Below are positions 19,129 to 29,969 of a stretch of 64,000 nucleotides of DNA, in pieces. Made by a program: the position numbers and the translations under genes. The notes beneath the pieces are model-generated. The model worked only from the letters and a program-made list of their open reading frames with translations. It was not told where the DNA came from and made no database searches. How positions within the stretch are numbered: the stretch's first letter is position 1; each line of letters begins with the position of its first letter. The stretch comes from Flavobacterium sp. NRK1. GTDB taxonomy: Bacteria > Bacteroidota > Bacteroidia > Flavobacteriales > Flavobacteriaceae. The stretch lies in NCBI RefSeq assembly GCF_024054175.1, contig NZ_JAMXLA010000001.1, positions 472,437-536,436 on the forward strand, read 5' to 3'.

Positions 19129-19139
19129 AGTCTTAGTTT

Positions 19140-19682
19140 TTAAGCTGATTTACCTGCTTTTCTTCTTAATACTTCACCCACAAATTTAACTCCTTTTCCT
19201 TTGTAAGGTTCAGGTTTACGGAAAGATCTGATCTTTGCCGCCACCTGGCCTAAAAGTTGCTTATCATGAGAAGCTAATTTAATAATTGGGTTTTTACCTT
19301 TTTCTGATACAGTCTCAACAGTAACTTCCGGCACAACTTCAAGAACGATGTTGTGAGAGAAACCAAGAGCAATATCTAATTTCTGTCCCTGGTTAGAAGC
19401 TCTGTAACCTACTCCTACCAGTTCCAGCTCTTTAGTAAAGCCTTCAGCCACACCAACAATCATATTATTGATAAGTGACCTGTATAAACCGTGCTTAGAT
19501 CTTTCATCTTTATGATCAGAAGATCTTTCAACTAAAACCTGACCATCTTCAACTTTAACAGAAACATCTGAAAAGTCCTGCGTAAGCTGGCCTTTTTTAC
19601 CTTTAACTGATACAACGTTGCCGTTAACTTCTACAGTTACACCAGCAGGTATTGTAATTGGATTTTTACCTATTCTTGACAT
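19140..19682 (-). CDS. rplF: 50S ribosomal protein L6
   Basis: 180 residues made of two similar L6 domains: [20 protein letters not shown] and the C-terminal signature with [22 protein letters not shown]. Binds helix 97 of 23S rRNA near the sarcin-ricin loop and L7/L12 stalk. Seventeen nt after rpsH. Confidence 0.97.
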   Translation of the reverse strand: MSRIGKNPITIPAGVTVEVNGNVVSVKGKKGQLTQDFSDVSVKVEDGQVLVERSSDHKDERSKHGLYRSLINNMIVGVAEGFTKELELVGVGYRASNQGQKLDIALGFSHNIVLEVVPEVTVETVSEKGKNPIIKLASHDKQLLGQVAAKIRSFRKPEPYKGKGVKFVGEVLRRKAGKSA

Positions 19683-19699
19683 CGTATAAGTCTTTTAAA

Positions 19700-20098
19700 T
19701 TAGTATACGTAACAGATTACCTCACCACCTACATTTAGCTGTTTCGCCTGCTTGCCAGTCATAAGACCTTTAGAAGTAGAAACGATAGCTATACCTAATC
19801 CGTTAAGGATTCTTGGAAGGTTAGTTGCTCCTGCATATTTACGTAAACCTGGTTTACTAATTCTTTGGATATCTTTAATTACAGGCTCTTTAGTTTCTTT
19901 ATCATACTTAAGAGCTATTTTGATGGTGCCTTGTACAGCGTTATCATCAAATTTGTAGCTAAGGATATACCCCTGATCGAATAAAATCTTAGTGATTTCT
20001 TTTTTCAAGTTAGATGCAGGAATCTCAACCACTTTGTGATTAGCTCTAACTGCATTTCTGATTCTTGTTAAGAAATCAGCAATTGGATCTGTATACAT
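19700..20098 (-). CDS. rpsH: 30S ribosomal protein S8
   Basis: 132 residues: [20 protein letters not shown] at the start and the S8 signature region [20 protein letters not shown] near the end. Binds the central domain of 16S rRNA; in E. coli it also represses spc operon translation. Here the 70-nt gap before it holds a GC-rich stem-loop that could serve such a role. Confidence 0.97.
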   Translation of the reverse strand: MYTDPIADFLTRIRNAVRANHKVVEIPASNLKKEITKILFDQGYILSYKFDDNAVQGTIKIALKYDKETKEPVIKDIQRISKPGLRKYAGATNLPRILNGLGIAIVSTSKGLMTGKQAKQLNVGGEVICYVY

Positions 20099-20118
20099 AT
20101 TTAGTAATTTGCGGTAAC

Positions 20119-20144
20119 GGTTTTCGGCCAGTTAAGGCCGAACC
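20119..20144 (-). promoter_or_regulatory. Stem-loop between rpsN and rpsH
   Basis: GGTTTTCGGCC (20119-20129) pairs with GGCCGAACC (20136-20144) around a 6-nt loop. The stem is more GC-rich than its surroundings and no T-run follows on the minus strand, so it is not a terminator. Candidate S8 feedback or RNA-processing site by position only. Confidence 0.45.
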
Positions 20145-20168
20145 TGAAACCAATTTATAATTCTGATT

Positions 20169-20438
20169 TTACCAGCTTGCTTTTTTAACTCCTGGTATTA
20201 AGCCATTGTTAGCCATTTCACGGAAAGTTACACGTGAAATACCGAACTGACGCATATAACCTCTAGGCCTTCCTGTAAGTTTGCAACGATTGTGCATACG
20301 TACCGGAGAAGCATTTTTAGGTAGTTTTTGTAGGCCTTCATAATCTCCAGCTTCTAATAAAGCTTTCCTTTTTTCAGCATACTTTGCTACTAACGCCGCT
20401 CTTTTTACCTCACGGGCTTTCATTGATTCTTTAGCCAT
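20169..20438 (-). CDS. rpsN: 30S ribosomal protein S14, zinc-free form
   Basis: 89 residues, the long S14 form without the CxxC-CxxC zinc finger. [17 protein letters not shown] at the start and [24 protein letters not shown] as the family signature. Located in the 30S head near S3 and S10. Three nt after rplE. Confidence 0.97.
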   Translation of the reverse strand: MAKESMKAREVKRAALVAKYAEKRKALLEAGDYEGLQKLPKNASPVRMHNRCKLTGRPRGYMRQFGISRVTFREMANNGLIPGVKKASW

Positions 20439-20441
20439 AAT

Positions 20442-20993
20442 TTAATTCTTTTTAAAAGGTAAACCTAATTCTGCTAATAATGACTTCGCTTCTTTATCGG
20501 TTTGTGCAGAAGTTACAAATGTAATATCTAAACCTGATATTTTGTTAACTTTATCAATATCAATTTCAGGGAAAATGATTTGTTCAGTTACACCCAGGTT
20601 ATAGTTACCTCTACCGTCAAAACCTGTAGCCTTAATTCCACCAAAATCCCTTACACGTGGTAGTGCAGAAGTAATAAGTCTGTCTAAAAACTCATACATT
20701 CTTTCACCGCGTAAAGTTACTTTAGCACCAATTGGCATACCTTTTCTAAGTTTGAAAGACGCAACGTCTTTCTTAGAAATAGTAGATACAGCTTTCTGGC
20801 CGGTAATTTTTGTTAATTCATCTACTGCATAGTCGATAAGTTTTTTATCAGACACAGCTGCACCAACTCCACGGCTTAAAACGATTTTTTCAAGTTTAGG
20901 AACCATCATTACGTTTTTATAACCGAACTCTTCTGTAAGAGCAGAGACAACTCTACTCTTATATTCTTCTTTTAATCTTGGTATGTAAGCCAT
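20442..20993 (-). CDS. rplE: 50S ribosomal protein L5
   Basis: 183 residues from the ATG at 20991-20993, two nt after the rplX stop; a GTG one codon earlier overlaps that stop and is less likely. [41 protein letters not shown], and [23 protein letters not shown] mark L5. Binds 5S rRNA in the central protuberance and touches P-site tRNA. Confidence 0.97.
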   Translation of the reverse strand: MAYIPRLKEEYKSRVVSALTEEFGYKNVMMVPKLEKIVLSRGVGAAVSDKKLIDYAVDELTKITGQKAVSTISKKDVASFKLRKGMPIGAKVTLRGERMYEFLDRLITSALPRVRDFGGIKATGFDGRGNYNLGVTEQIIFPEIDIDKVNKISGLDITFVTSAQTDKEAKSLLAELGLPFKKN

Positions 20994-20995
20994 CA

Positions 20996-21310
20996 CTATA
21001 ATACTTGATTAGATTTTTTTGAAAATCTCACGTTCTTATCTCCTTCTTTTCTAACACCAGTTTTTGTAGTCTCTTTAGTTTTAGAATCTACAAGGGCAAT
21101 GTTAGAGATATGGATAGGAGCTTCTTTCTTCACGATACCTCCCTGAGGGTTTTTAGCGCTTGGCTTAGTGTGTTTAGACACCATGTTTACACCCTCAACT
21201 ACCGCTTTGTTTTTCTCACGAAGAACACGTAGTACTTTACCTTCAGAACCTTTATGGTCTCCGGCAATTACTCTTACTGTGTCTCCAGATTTTATCTTTA
21301 GCTTTATCAT
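20996..21310 (-). CDS. rplX: 50S ribosomal protein L24
   Basis: 104 residues with the KOW motif [21 protein letters not shown] at the start and the loop [20 protein letters not shown]. One of the two assembly-initiating 50S proteins, near the peptide exit. Eleven nt after rplN. Confidence 0.96.
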   Translation of the reverse strand: MIKLKIKSGDTVRVIAGDHKGSEGKVLRVLREKNKAVVEGVNMVSKHTKPSAKNPQGGIVKKEAPIHISNIALVDSKTKETTKTGVRKEGDKNVRFSKKSNQVL

Positions 21311-21321
21311 CTTTAAAACAA

Positions 21322-21690
21322 TTAAAGCACTTCTGGTGCTAATGATACAATTTTCATGAATTGTTTTTCACGAAGTTCTCTTGCAACCGGACCAAAAACA
21401 CGAGTTCCCCTCATTTCACCAGCAGCATTTAACAAAACACAAGCGTTATCGTCAAATCTGATGTATGAACCATCGGCTCTTCTCACTTCTTTTTTGGTAC
21501 GTACAACAACTGCAGTTGAAACAGCACCTTTTTTAACGTTACCGTTAGGCGTTGCATCTTTAATAGAAACTACAATTTTATCTCCAACAGAGGCATAACG
21601 TCTTTTCGTTCCTCCTAGAACACGGATAGTTAAAACTTCTTTAGCTCCCGTGTTATCTGCTACTTTTAGTCTAGATTCCTGTTGTACCAT
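21322..21690 (-). CDS. rplN: 50S ribosomal protein L14
   Basis: 122 residues: [20 protein letters not shown], the signature with [19 protein letters not shown], and [15 protein letters not shown]. Lies at the 30S-50S interface beside L19. Two nt after rpsQ; opens the spc group in the usual order. Confidence 0.97.
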
Positions 21691-21692
21691 AA

Positions 21693-21950
21693 TTACTTCG
21701 CTCTTTCAATGATTTCAACTAACCTCCAACATTTAGATTTACTCAAAGGACGTGTTTCCATAATCCTTACTGTATCACCTATGTTACAGTCGTTTGTTTC
21801 GTCGTGTGCAACAAATTTCTTAGTTTTTAACACGAACTTACCGTATAATGGGTGTTTTACTTTCGTAGTTTGGGAAACCACAATCGATTTCTCCATTTTA
21901 TTACTGGTAACTACACCAATTCTCTCTTTTCTTAAATTTCTTTTTTCCAT
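21693..21950 (-). CDS. rpsQ: 30S ribosomal protein S17
   Basis: 85 residues, an OB fold: [61 protein letters not shown]. Early-assembling protein of the 5' domain of 16S rRNA. Between rpmC (17 nt) and rplN (2 nt). Confidence 0.97.
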   Translation of the reverse strand: MEKRNLRKERIGVVTSNKMEKSIVVSQTTKVKHPLYGKFVLKTKKFVAHDETNDCNIGDTVRIMETRPLSKSKCWRLVEIIERAK

Positions 21951-21967
21951 CTTTCAGCAGACTACAA

Positions 21968-22159
21968 TTATTGTAACTCTCTTTTGCTTAGCTCTGTTGC
22001 TACTCTAGCGATAGATCTTCTTACAGTTCTGATCTGTAAAGGATTCTCTATAGGAGATATAGCGTGAGCTGTTTTTAGGTCGGCATATGTTTTCTTCAAT
22101 TCACCAAGTTTACCTTGTAACTCAGCTGCAGATAGATCTTTTATTTCAGATTGTTTCAT
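21968..22159 (-). CDS. rpmC: 50S ribosomal protein L29
   Basis: 63 residues, two long helices: MKQSEIKDLSAAELQGKLGE and NPLQIRTVRRSIARVATELSKRE. Lies at the peptide-tunnel exit beside L23, where SRP and trigger factor dock. Between rplP and rpsQ. Confidence 0.96.
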   Translation of the reverse strand: MKQSEIKDLSAAELQGKLGELKKTYADLKTAHAISPIENPLQIRTVRRSIARVATELSKRELQ

Positions 22160-22171
22160 AATAAATTTTGA

Positions 22172-22591
22172 TTACGCTTCGAAATCTCTGGCAACAATAA
22201 ACTTAGTTTTTACAGGAAGCTTTTGGGCAGCAAGGCGTAATGCCTCTTTTGCTACTGATAAAGGAACTCCTCCTACTTCAAACATGATTCTTCCTGGTTT
22301 AACAACTGCAGCCCAAAATTCAACTGCACCTTTACCTTTACCCATACGTACCTCTAGAGGTTTTTTGGTTATCGGTTTGTCCGGGAAAATTTTTATCCAC
22401 AATTGACCTTCCCTTTTCATGAAACGTGTTGCCGCAATACGGGCAGCTTCAATTTGACGGGAAGTAATAAAAGACGAATCTAAAGATTTGATACCAAACA
22501 TTCCATTAGAAAGCTCGTGACCTCTTTGAGACACGCCCTTCATCTTACCTTTCTGTACCTTACGGTATTTTGTTCTTTTAGGCTGTAACAT
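22172..22591 (-). CDS. rplP: 50S ribosomal protein L16
   Basis: 139 residues: [39 protein letters not shown], and [20 protein letters not shown] (L16 signature). Contacts A-site tRNA and the 5S rRNA region; needed for late 50S maturation. Follows rpsC. Confidence 0.97.
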   Translation of the reverse strand: MLQPKRTKYRKVQKGKMKGVSQRGHELSNGMFGIKSLDSSFITSRQIEAARIAATRFMKREGQLWIKIFPDKPITKKPLEVRMGKGKGAVEFWAAVVKPGRIMFEVGGVPLSVAKEALRLAAQKLPVKTKFIVARDFEA

Positions 22592-22611
22592 TTTTACTTC
22601 TTTAGTTTAAA

Positions 22612-23367
22612 TTACTTTCTTTTGCGTTGGTTAGGTTTACCACCATCCGGACGACCACCTGGTCTTCCTTGTGATCTGTCCTGAGATCCTGAAGATTTAG
22701 ACTGTTTTTTGTCCATACCTACTAACGGAGAAAGATCTCTTTTACCGTAAACCTCACCTTTCATGATCCACACTTTGATACCCATTCTACCATAAGTAGT
22801 GTGAGCTTCAGCTAGTGAATAATCAATGTCTGCTCTGAAAGTTGATAGAGGAATCCTTCCTTCTTTGAACATTTCTGAACGTGCCATCTCAGCACCGTTT
22901 AAACGGCCGGAGATCATCACTTTAATACCTTCTGCGTTCATACGCATAGCAGCAGCGATAGCCATTTTGATAGCCCTTCTATACGAAATACGGCTTTCAA
23001 TCTGACGGGCAATACTTGTACCTACTAAGTAAGCATCAAGCTCAGGTCTTTTAATTTCAAAGATGTTGATTTGAACCTCTTTGTCAGTAATTTTCTTAAG
23101 TTCTTCTTTCAACTTGTCTACTTCCTGACCACCTTTTCCGATAATGATACCAGGACGGGCAGTAGTAATAGTAACGGTTACAAGTTTAAGCGTTCTCTCA
23201 ATAATTACTTTAGACACACTAGCTTTAGATAAACGGGCATGGATATATTTCCTGATTTTGTGATCTTCGGCAAGTTTATCACCGTAGTCATTTCCACCAT
23301 ACCAGTTAGAATCCCAACCCCTGATAATACCAAGGCGATTTCCTATTGGATTTGTTTTTTGTCCCAT
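22612..23367 (-). CDS. rpsC: 30S ribosomal protein S3
   Basis: 251 residues: [20 protein letters not shown], a KH domain with [20 protein letters not shown] (about 75-110), and the S3 signature [20 protein letters not shown]. The last 35 residues are a Ser/Gly/Gln/Arg-rich tail. Forms the mRNA entry site with S4 and S5. Five nt after rplV. Confidence 0.97.
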   Translation of the reverse strand: MGQKTNPIGNRLGIIRGWDSNWYGGNDYGDKLAEDHKIRKYIHARLSKASVSKVIIERTLKLVTVTITTARPGIIIGKGGQEVDKLKEELKKITDKEVQINIFEIKRPELDAYLVGTSIARQIESRISYRRAIKMAIAAAMRMNAEGIKVMISGRLNGAEMARSEMFKEGRIPLSTFRADIDYSLAEAHTTYGRMGIKVWIMKGEVYGKRDLSPLVGMDKKQSKSSGSQDRSQGRPGGRPDGGKPNQRKRK

Positions 23368-23372
23368 TTCTA

Positions 23373-23786
23373 TTAGTTGCTTTGTGTGTTATTGTTAATA
23401 GCTCCAAGCACGATAGTAACGTGATTAGAACGTTTTCTTATCCTGTGTGCACGACCCTGTGGAGCCGGTCTTAGCCTTTTAAGCATCATACCGCCATCAA
23501 CTCTGATCTCTTTTACAAATAAGCCTGCATTCTCCAAACTCTCTTCAGCGTTCTTTTGCTGCCAGTTATTAATAGCAGAAAGTAACAATTTTTCAAGTTT
23601 ACGAGAAGCCTCTTTTGAACTGAATCTTAATATATTAAGAGCTAATTCTACTTTCTGACCTCTTACCAAATCCGCAACAAGGCGCATTTTTCTGGGTGAA
23701 GTAGGGCAGTTATTAAGCTTAGCAAATGCAATTTGCTTATTTGCTTCTTTAGTCTGCTCTGCTCTTTCTCTTTTACGAACTCCCAT
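23373..23786 (-). CDS. rplV: 50S ribosomal protein L22
   Basis: 137 residues: [20 protein letters not shown] after a charged 25-residue N-terminal extension, and the hairpin [27 protein letters not shown] whose tip lines the peptide tunnel, the place of macrolide-resistance mutations in other species. Between rpsS and rpsC. Confidence 0.97.
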   Translation of the reverse strand: MGVRKRERAEQTKEANKQIAFAKLNNCPTSPRKMRLVADLVRGQKVELALNILRFSSKEASRKLEKLLLSAINNWQQKNAEESLENAGLFVKEIRVDGGMMLKRLRPAPQGRAHRIRKRSNHVTIVLGAINNNTQSN

Positions 23787-23795
23787 AGCTTCTTA

Positions 23796-24074
23796 TTATT
23801 TTTTACCTTTATTTTTTGCCCCAGCATGACCTCTAAAAGATCTTGTAGGTGAAAATTCTCCTAATTTATGACCTACCATATTCTCTGTAACGTAAACCGG
23901 TACGAATTGACGACCGTTGTGTACTGCGATAGTTTGTCCAACAAAATCCGGGGTAATCATAGAAGCTCTAGACCAAGTCTTAACAACTCCTTTGTTTCCT
24001 TTTTCGATATTTTCCTGAACTTTCTTATCCAACTTATAGTGAACGAAAGGTCCTTTCTTTAATGAACGTGCCAT
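23796..24074 (-). CDS. rpsS: 30S ribosomal protein S19
   Basis: 92 residues: [65 protein letters not shown]. Works with S13 in the 30S head. Eleven nt after rplB. Confidence 0.97.
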   Translation of the reverse strand: MARSLKKGPFVHYKLDKKVQENIEKGNKGVVKTWSRASMITPDFVGQTIAVHNGRQFVPVYVTENMVGHKLGEFSPTRSFRGHAGAKNKGKK

Positions 24075-24084
24075 ATCTTACTTA

Positions 24085-24909
24085 TTATTTCTTTCTACGT
24101 TCTACGATATACTTATTACTCGGGTTAACTTTAGAACGAGTCCTGTAACCTTTAGCCGGAAGACCTTTTCTAGAACGTGGGTGACCTCCAGAAGAACGTC
24201 CTTCACCACCACCCATTGGGTGATCAACAGGGTTCATCGCTACCGGTCTTGTTCTTGGTCTTCTGCCTAACCATCTTGATCTACCTGCTTTACCAGAAAC
24301 GATCAACTGGTGGTCAGAGTTAGAAACAGCTCCAATTGTTGCAGAACAAGTTAAAAGGATCAACCTTGTTTCACCTGAAGGCATTTTAATTGTAGCATAT
24401 TTTCCATCTCTTGCCATTAACTGCGCAAAAGTACCGGCACTACGAGCTATAACAGCTCCCTGGCCCGGACGTAGCTCGATGCAAGATATAACAGTTCCAA
24501 GAGGAATTTTACTTAAAGGTAAAGAGTTACCGATTTCCGGTGCTGCTTCAGCTCCTGAAACTACGGTTTGACCTACCTGAAGTCCGTTTTGTGCAATGAT
24601 ATACGTTTTTTCTCCGTCAACATACGATAATAGGGAAATGAATGCTGAACGGTTTGGATCATACTCGATAGTTTTAACTGTAGCAGGAATACCTGCTTTA
24701 GTTCTTTTAAAATCGATAATACGATACCTTTGTTTGTGACCACCGCCTGTATAACGCATGGTCATCTTTCCTTGACTATTTCTACCTCCAGAGTTTTTTT
24801 TCGGTGCGATCAAAGAACGCTCCGGCTTATCAGTTGTAATAGTGTCAAAGCTATTAACAACTCTAAAACGCTGACCCGGGGTAATAGGTTTTAATTTTCT
24901 AACTGACAT
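24085..24909 (-). CDS. rplB: 50S ribosomal protein L2
   Basis: 274 residues: [20 protein letters not shown], an OB-fold half, an SH3-like half, and the loop [20 protein letters not shown] with the conserved His that approaches the peptidyl-transferase centre. Needed for subunit joining. Six nt after rplW. Confidence 0.97.
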   Translation of the reverse strand: MSVRKLKPITPGQRFRVVNSFDTITTDKPERSLIAPKKNSGGRNSQGKMTMRYTGGGHKQRYRIIDFKRTKAGIPATVKTIEYDPNRSAFISLLSYVDGEKTYIIAQNGLQVGQTVVSGAEAAPEIGNSLPLSKIPLGTVISCIELRPGQGAVIARSAGTFAQLMARDGKYATIKMPSGETRLILLTCSATIGAVSNSDHQLIVSGKAGRSRWLGRRPRTRPVAMNPVDHPMGGGEGRSSGGHPRSRKGLPAKGYRTRSKVNPSNKYIVERRKK

Positions 24910-24915
24910 TTTCTA

Positions 24916-25206
24916 TTAGATATTATTGTAAAAATCTATTGTTTCTCCTTCTTGTACTTGTACAATTGCTTTTTTGTAAGCATTTGTCTTTCCACTGATT
25001 AAACCACTCTTAGTGTATTTAACCGATCTATCAGCCCTGTAATTCATAGTGTTAACTTCAACAACAGAAACTCCATAAGCAGCCTCAACCGCTTTTTTGA
25101 TCTGAATCTTGTTTGCTTTCTTGTCAACAACAAAACCAAAACGGTTAAAAATTTCACCGTCTTTAGTTATTTTTTCAGTAATGATAGGTTTAATTATGAT
25201 ACTCAT
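24916..25206 (-). CDS. rplW: 50S ribosomal protein L23
   Basis: 96 residues: IIIKPIITEKITKDGEIFNRFGF, VDKKANKIQIKKAVEAAYGV. Docking site for trigger factor and SRP at the tunnel exit. Seven nt after rplD. Confidence 0.96.
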   Translation of the reverse strand: MSIIIKPIITEKITKDGEIFNRFGFVVDKKANKIQIKKAVEAAYGVSVVEVNTMNYRADRSVKYTKSGLISGKTNAYKKAIVQVQEGETIDFYNNI

Positions 25207-25213
25207 AGCCCTA

Positions 25214-25843
25214 TTATTTGCTTAAATTTTCTTCAATTCCTTCTAACGAACCCTCTAAAAGAACTAAACTATTTGAATGTAAAACATTATAAGTGTTTAA
25301 TTCTGAAGCAGTTACAACATTAGAAGCTTTTAAATTGCGTGACGACAAATATACATTTTTATTTGTATCACCCAACACAAATAGAGATTTTTTATTTTCT
25401 AACCCTAAAGCTTTCAAAACGTTAATGAAATTTTTAGTGTTTGGCGCTTCAAATTCGAAGTTCTCTACCACTATTAAATTTGATTCTTTCGCTTTAAGAG
25501 CAAGAGCAGATTTTCTTGCTAAACGTTTAAGATTTTTGTTAAGCTTGAAAGAGTAGCTTCTTGGCCTTGGACCGAAAACTCTACCTCCACCTTTAAACAA
25601 TGGGTTTTTAATACTACCTGCACGGGCTGTACCTGTACCTTTTTGTTTTTTAATTTTGCGTGTACTTCCGGTAACCTCAGCTCTTTCTTTAGCTTTGTGG
25701 GTTCCTTGCCTTTGGTTAGCAAGATATTGCTTAACATCTAGGTATACAGCATGCTTATTAGGCTCAATTGCGAATACTGAATCAGAAAGGGTAACCGTTC
25801 TGCCAGTTTCTTTTCCGTTGATATCTAATACTTTTACTTCCAT
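25214..25843 (-). CDS. rplD: 50S ribosomal protein L4
   Basis: 209 residues: the globular part starts [20 protein letters not shown]; the extended loop [21 protein letters not shown] reaches into the peptide tunnel. In E. coli L4 represses the S10 operon. Its start codon overlaps the last base of rplC, suggesting translational coupling. A stem-loop one gene upstream (rpsJ/rplC gap) might be its target here. Confidence 0.96.
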   Translation of the reverse strand: MEVKVLDINGKETGRTVTLSDSVFAIEPNKHAVYLDVKQYLANQRQGTHKAKERAEVTGSTRKIKKQKGTGTARAGSIKNPLFKGGGRVFGPRPRSYSFKLNKNLKRLARKSALALKAKESNLIVVENFEFEAPNTKNFINVLKALGLENKKSLFVLGDTNKNVYLSSRNLKASNVVTASELNTYNVLHSNSLVLLEGSLEGIEENLSK

Positions 25844-26460
25844 TACTTCTGAATGATTACATAAGAGTTTTTGTGTCCAGGAATAGCCCCTTTAACAACA
25901 AGCAGGTTCTTTTCAGCCACTACTTTTAAAACTCTAAGGTTTTGAACTGTTACATTATCTCCTCCTGTTCTTCCTGCCATGCGCATTCCCTTGAATACAC
26001 GTGAAGGATATGATGATGCTCCTACAGAACCCGGCGCCCTTAAACGGTTATGCTGACCGTGAGTAGCTTGTCCAACACCACCAAAACCGTGACGTTTTAC
26101 AACACCCTGGAAACCTTTACCTTTAGATACACCCTGCACATCAACAAATTCGCCTTCTTCAAAAAGATCTACAGTGATTACATCACCTAATTTGTGCTCG
26201 TTAACAAAATCCTGGAATTCAACGACTTTCTTTTTAGCAACTGTACCTGCTTTCTTAAAGTGGCCTTCTGCCGCTTTAGTAGCATGTCTTTCTGCTTTGT
26301 CATCGAAACCAAGTTGTAACGCTTCATACCCGTCAACCTCGTTGGTTCTGACTTGGGTAACAACGCATGGACCTGCTTCAATTACTGTACACGGAATGTT
26401 TTTTCCGTTTTCATCGAAAATACTGGTCATGCCGATTTTTTTACCAATTAACCCAGACAT
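25843..26460 (-). CDS. rplC: 50S ribosomal protein L3
   Basis: 205 residues: [42 protein letters not shown] (the L3 signature region, with the Gln methylated in E. coli) and [18 protein letters not shown]. Early 50S assembly, reaching the peptidyl-transferase centre. Preceded by a 112-nt gap holding a long stem-loop. Confidence 0.97.
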   Translation of the reverse strand: MSGLIGKKIGMTSIFDENGKNIPCTVIEAGPCVVTQVRTNEVDGYEALQLGFDDKAERHATKAAEGHFKKAGTVAKKKVVEFQDFVNEHKLGDVITVDLFEEGEFVDVQGVSKGKGFQGVVKRHGFGGVGQATHGQHNRLRAPGSVGASSYPSRVFKGMRMAGRTGGDNVTVQNLRVLKVVAEKNLLVVKGAIPGHKNSYVIIQK

Positions 26461-26519
26461 ATTAAACTAATTATTAATTACTATTTATTAAATTCTTTCT
26501 CTTATATAAGAAATAAGCA

Positions 26520-26550
26520 TTAAGTATCAGAACAGAGTTCCGATACTTAA
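26520..26550 (-). promoter_or_regulatory. Long stem-loop between rpsJ and rplC
   Basis: TTAAGTATC (26520-26528) pairs perfectly with GATACTTAA (26542-26550), and the stem can continue inward with five more pairs to a 3-nt loop. No T-run follows on the minus strand. The 112-nt gap is the largest inside the ribosomal block. Candidate L4-type leader or processing site; function inferred from position. Confidence 0.5.
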
Positions 26551-26572
26551 CACTTTACTCTTTATACTATTA

Positions 26573-26878
26573 TCACACTTTTATTTCAACCTCTACACCA
26601 CTTGGAAGCTCTAATTTCATTAGCGCATCAATAGTTTTAGAAGAAGAACTGTAAATATCAAGAAGTCTTTTGTAAGAGCTTACCTCAAACTGCTCCCTTG
26701 ATTTTTTGTTAACGTGTGGAGAACGTAGTACAGTAAATATTTTTTTGTGAGTAGGTAACGGAATAGGACCAGTTACAACCGCACCTGTACTTTTTACAGT
26801 TTTTACGATTTTTTCAGCAGACTTGTCTACAAGGCTGTGATCGTAAGATTTTAATTTTATTCTGATTTTTTGACTCAT
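26573..26878 (-). CDS. rpsJ: 30S ribosomal protein S10
   Basis: 101 residues: [51 protein letters not shown]. Part of the 30S head and also, as NusE in other bacteria, of transcription antitermination complexes with NusB. Follows fusA by 11 nt, so the str and S10 operons are fused here. Confidence 0.97.
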   Translation of the reverse strand: MSQKIRIKLKSYDHSLVDKSAEKIVKTVKSTGAVVTGPIPLPTHKKIFTVLRSPHVNKKSREQFEVSSYKRLLDIYSSSSKTIDALMKLELPSGVEVEIKV

Positions 26879-26889
26879 TTTCTTTAGAA

Positions 26890-29013
26890 TTAAGCGTTGC
26901 CTTTAGCTTTTTTAATAACCTCTTCTGATATGTTAGAAGGTGTCTCAGCATAGTGAGAAAACTCCATTGTTGATGTAGCTCTACCTGAAGATAATGTTCT
27001 TAAAGTAGTAACATAACCAAACATTTCTGATAAAGGAACATTTGCTTTGATAGTTTTAGCACCTGCCCTGTCACCCATGTCATTAACCTGACCTCTACGA
27101 CGGTTGATATCACCTACGATATCACCCATGTTTTCTTCAGGAGTAATAACTTCCATTTTCATTATCGGCTCAAGGATAACAGCACCGGCAGCACGGCCAG
27201 ACTCTTTGTAACCCATTTTAGCAGCTAACTCAAAAGAAAGCGCATCAGAATCCACAGGGTGGAAAGATCCGTCAAGAAGAGTTACTTTTAAGCTATCAAC
27301 TTCATATCCTGCAAGAGGACCTTGTTTCATAGCCATTTTGAAACCTTTCTCTACAGACGGGATATATTCTTTAGGAACGTTACCACCTTTTACTTCGTTT
27401 ATAAACTGAAGACCTACAAAACCTTCGTCAGCCGGCTCAATTCTGAAAACGATATCAGCAAATTTACCACGCCCACCAGATTGTTTCTTATAAACCTCTC
27501 TGTGTTGTGCAGCTTTAGTAAATGCCTCTTTATATTCAACCTGAGGTTCACCCTGGTTAACTTCTACTTTAAACTCCCTTTTCATACGATCTACAAGGAT
27601 ATCAAGGTGAAGCTCACCCATACCAGAGATAATCGTTTGACCAGAAGCCTCATCAGTTTTAACCTGGAAAGTCGGATCTTCTTCAGCAAGTTTTGCCAAA
27701 GCCATACCCATCTTATCAACATCAGCTTTTGTTTTAGGCTCAATAGCAATACCAATTACCGGAGCAGGGAAATCCATAGACTCAAGTACAATTGGGTTTT
27801 TCTCATCACAAAGTGTATCACCTGTTTTGATATCTTTAAATCCTACAGCAGCTCCAATATCACCAGCCTCGATATATTCGATTGGGTTTTGCTTGTTAGC
27901 ATGCATCTGGTAGATACGGGAGATACGCTCTTTGTTTCCTGAGCGCGTATTAAGAACGTAAGAACCTGCATCAAGACGACCTGAATAAGCTCTGAAGAAT
28001 GCAAGACGACCTACGTAAGGGTCAGTAGCAATTTTAAATGCAAGAGCAGCAAATGGCTCTTTTACATCCGGCTTACGAAGAATTTCTTCTTCCGTATCAG
28101 GATTTGTACCTGTAATACCTTCTTTATCCATTGGAGACGGAAGATATTTACATACAGCATCAAGCATGAACTGAACACCTTTATTTTTGAATGAAGATCC
28201 ACAAATCATCGGTATGATAGCCATATCGATAGTTGCTTTTCTTAATGCATTATTGATTTCATCCTCAGTGATTGAGTTTTCATCTTCCATATATTTTTCA
28301 AGAAGATTCTCATCATAAGCAGCAACTTCTTCAATAAGCTTACTCCTTAATTCTTTAGCTTCTTCAACTAAGTCTTCAGGAATAGGAATAATATCAAAAG
28401 TAGCTCCCTGAGTAGCATCATGCCACAGGATAGCCTGGTTTTTTACTAAATCCACAACACCTTTAAAATCTTCTTCTTCACCAATTGGCAAAGTGATTGC
28501 AACTGCGTTAGATTTTAGCATATCTCTTACCTGCTGACAAACAGCAAGGAAGTTAGATCCCTGACGGTCCATTTTATTAACAAAGCCCATACGAGGAACT
28601 CTGTAGTTATCAGCAAGCCTCCAGTTAGTTTCAGACTGAGGCTCAACACCATCAACTGCACTAAAAAGGAAAACAAGACCATCAAGTACCCTAAGAGATC
28701 GGTTTACCTCTACAGTAAAGTCAACGTGTCCCGGAGTATCGATGATATTAAAGTGATAACCTTGTGATTCAGGTAAAATTTTACCTTGATCAGTAGGGAA
28801 ATTCCATGTACATGTAGTCGCTGCAGAAGTAATGGTAATACCTCTTTCCTGCTCTTGCGCCATCCAGTCCATAGTAGCTGCACCATCGTGAACCTCACCT
28901 ATTTTGTGTGATTTACCTGTGTAAAATAAAATACGCTCAGTAGTTGTCGTTTTACCAGCATCAATGTGAGCAGCAATTCCTATATTTCTTGTAAATTTTA
29001 AATCTCTAGCCAT
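26890..29013 (-). CDS. fusA: Elongation factor G
   Basis: 707 residues, the full EF-G layout: GTPase domain with [21 protein letters not shown] (about 10-30), DTPGHVDFT and NKMD, followed by domains II-V. Catalyses tRNA-mRNA translocation and, with RRF, ribosome recycling. The G' insert and domain IV (residues about 490-610) look complete. It lies between rpsG (20 nt) and rpsJ (11 nt); tuf is absent from this operon. Confidence 0.97.
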   Translation of the reverse strand: MARDLKFTRNIGIAAHIDAGKTTTTERILFYTGKSHKIGEVHDGAATMDWMAQEQERGITITSAATTCTWNFPTDQGKILPESQGYHFNIIDTPGHVDFTVEVNRSLRVLDGLVFLFSAVDGVEPQSETNWRLADNYRVPRMGFVNKMDRQGSNFLAVCQQVRDMLKSNAVAITLPIGEEEDFKGVVDLVKNQAILWHDATQGATFDIIPIPEDLVEEAKELRSKLIEEVAAYDENLLEKYMEDENSITEDEINNALRKATIDMAIIPMICGSSFKNKGVQFMLDAVCKYLPSPMDKEGITGTNPDTEEEILRKPDVKEPFAALAFKIATDPYVGRLAFFRAYSGRLDAGSYVLNTRSGNKERISRIYQMHANKQNPIEYIEAGDIGAAVGFKDIKTGDTLCDEKNPIVLESMDFPAPVIGIAIEPKTKADVDKMGMALAKLAEEDPTFQVKTDEASGQTIISGMGELHLDILVDRMKREFKVEVNQGEPQVEYKEAFTKAAQHREVYKKQSGGRGKFADIVFRIEPADEGFVGLQFINEVKGGNVPKEYIPSVEKGFKMAMKQGPLAGYEVDSLKVTLLDGSFHPVDSDALSFELAAKMGYKESGRAAGAVILEPIMKMEVITPEENMGDIVGDINRRRGQVNDMGDRAGAKTIKANVPLSEMFGYVTTLRTLSSGRATSTMEFSHYAETPSNISEEVIKKAKGNA

Positions 29014-29033
29014 TTCTAATTTTTCTTTATCAA

Positions 29034-29510
29034 TTAAAATCTAAAGTGAGAGAATGCTTTATTAGCTTCTGCCATTTTATGAGTATCCATTCTCTTTTTA
29101 ACAGCAGCACCTTCTTCTTTAGCCGCAGCTAAGATTTCAGAAGCCAGTCTCTGAGCCATAGATTTCTCATTTCTTCTTCTTGCATAAAGAATCATCCATT
29201 TCATTGCCATGGATATTTTTCTGTCCGGACGAATCTGCATTGGTATCTGGAATGTAGCACCACCTACCCTACGGCTTCTCACTTCAACGTGAGGCATAAC
29301 GTTAGTTAGAGCATCTTTCCAAGTTTCCAGTGCTGATTTTTCAGCATCTTGCTTTTTAGACTCAACGATATCAATAGCATCGTAGAATACTTTAAAAGCA
29401 GTTGATTTTTTACCATCCCACATTAAGTTATTTACAAAACGCGTTACTAATTGGTCATTAAACCTTGGATCTGGTAAAAGAGGTCTTTTTTTGGCCTGTC
29501 TTTTTCTCAT
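29034..29510 (-). CDS. rpsG: 30S ribosomal protein S7
   Basis: 158 residues: [44 protein letters not shown], and [21 protein letters not shown]. Initiates assembly of the 30S head and lies at the E-site mRNA exit. Between rpsL and fusA. Confidence 0.97.
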   Translation of the reverse strand: MRKRQAKKRPLLPDPRFNDQLVTRFVNNLMWDGKKSTAFKVFYDAIDIVESKKQDAEKSALETWKDALTNVMPHVEVRSRRVGGATFQIPMQIRPDRKISMAMKWMILYARRRNEKSMAQRLASEILAAAKEEGAAVKKRMDTHKMAEANKAFSHFRF

Positions 29511-29537
29511 GTCTTTACTTTAAAAGTTTTTTTAAAA

Positions 29538-29918
29538 TTACTTTTTGTCTTTAGGGCGTTTAGCACCGTATTTAGATCTCCTTTGTGTTCTTCCGCTAAC
29601 ACCTGCAGTGTCAAGCGCTCCGCGCACAATGTGATACCTAACTCCCGGTAAATCTTTTACCCTTCCGCCTCTAACTAATACTATCGAGTGCTCTTGCAGA
29701 TTATGTCCCTCTCCGGGAATGTAAGCATTCACCTCATTACCGTTTGTTAAACGAACCCTAGCAACTTTACGCATTGCAGAATTCGGTTTCTTAGGTGTAG
29801 TAGTGTAAACACGTGTACAAACCCCTCTTCTTTGAGGGCAAGAATCTAAAGCAGCCGATTTACTCTTCTTAGTTATCTGGGCTCTCCCTGTTCTTACTAA
29901 TTGCTGAATTGTTGGCAT
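29538..29918 (-). CDS. rpsL: 30S ribosomal protein S12
   Basis: 126 residues: [41 protein letters not shown] and [17 protein letters not shown]. The two lysines whose substitution causes streptomycin resistance in other bacteria are both present (TPKKPNS and RVKDLPG), so the allele looks wild type. Decoding-centre protein. First gene of the 17-kb ribosomal block, 52 nt after a consensus promoter. Confidence 0.97.
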   Translation of the reverse strand: MPTIQQLVRTGRAQITKKSKSAALDSCPQRRGVCTRVYTTTPKKPNSAMRKVARVRLTNGNEVNAYIPGEGHNLQEHSIVLVRGGRVKDLPGVRYHIVRGALDTAGVSGRTQRRSKYGAKRPKDKK

Positions 29919-29944
29919 AATTAATATAAAAAATTCTAATTATT

Positions 29945-29968
29945 AAAAAACCCGCTTTTTACGGGGTT
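29945..29968 (-). promoter_or_regulatory. Stem-loop with T-tract at the 5' end of the str transcript
   Basis: On the minus strand CCCG (29965-29962) pairs with CGGG (29954-29951), extended by AA/TT across one bulged C, with a 7-nt loop and then TTTTTT (29950-29945). It looks like a small intrinsic terminator but lies just downstream of the promoter, within the first bases of the transcript. Confidence 0.5.
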
Positions 29969-29969
29969 G

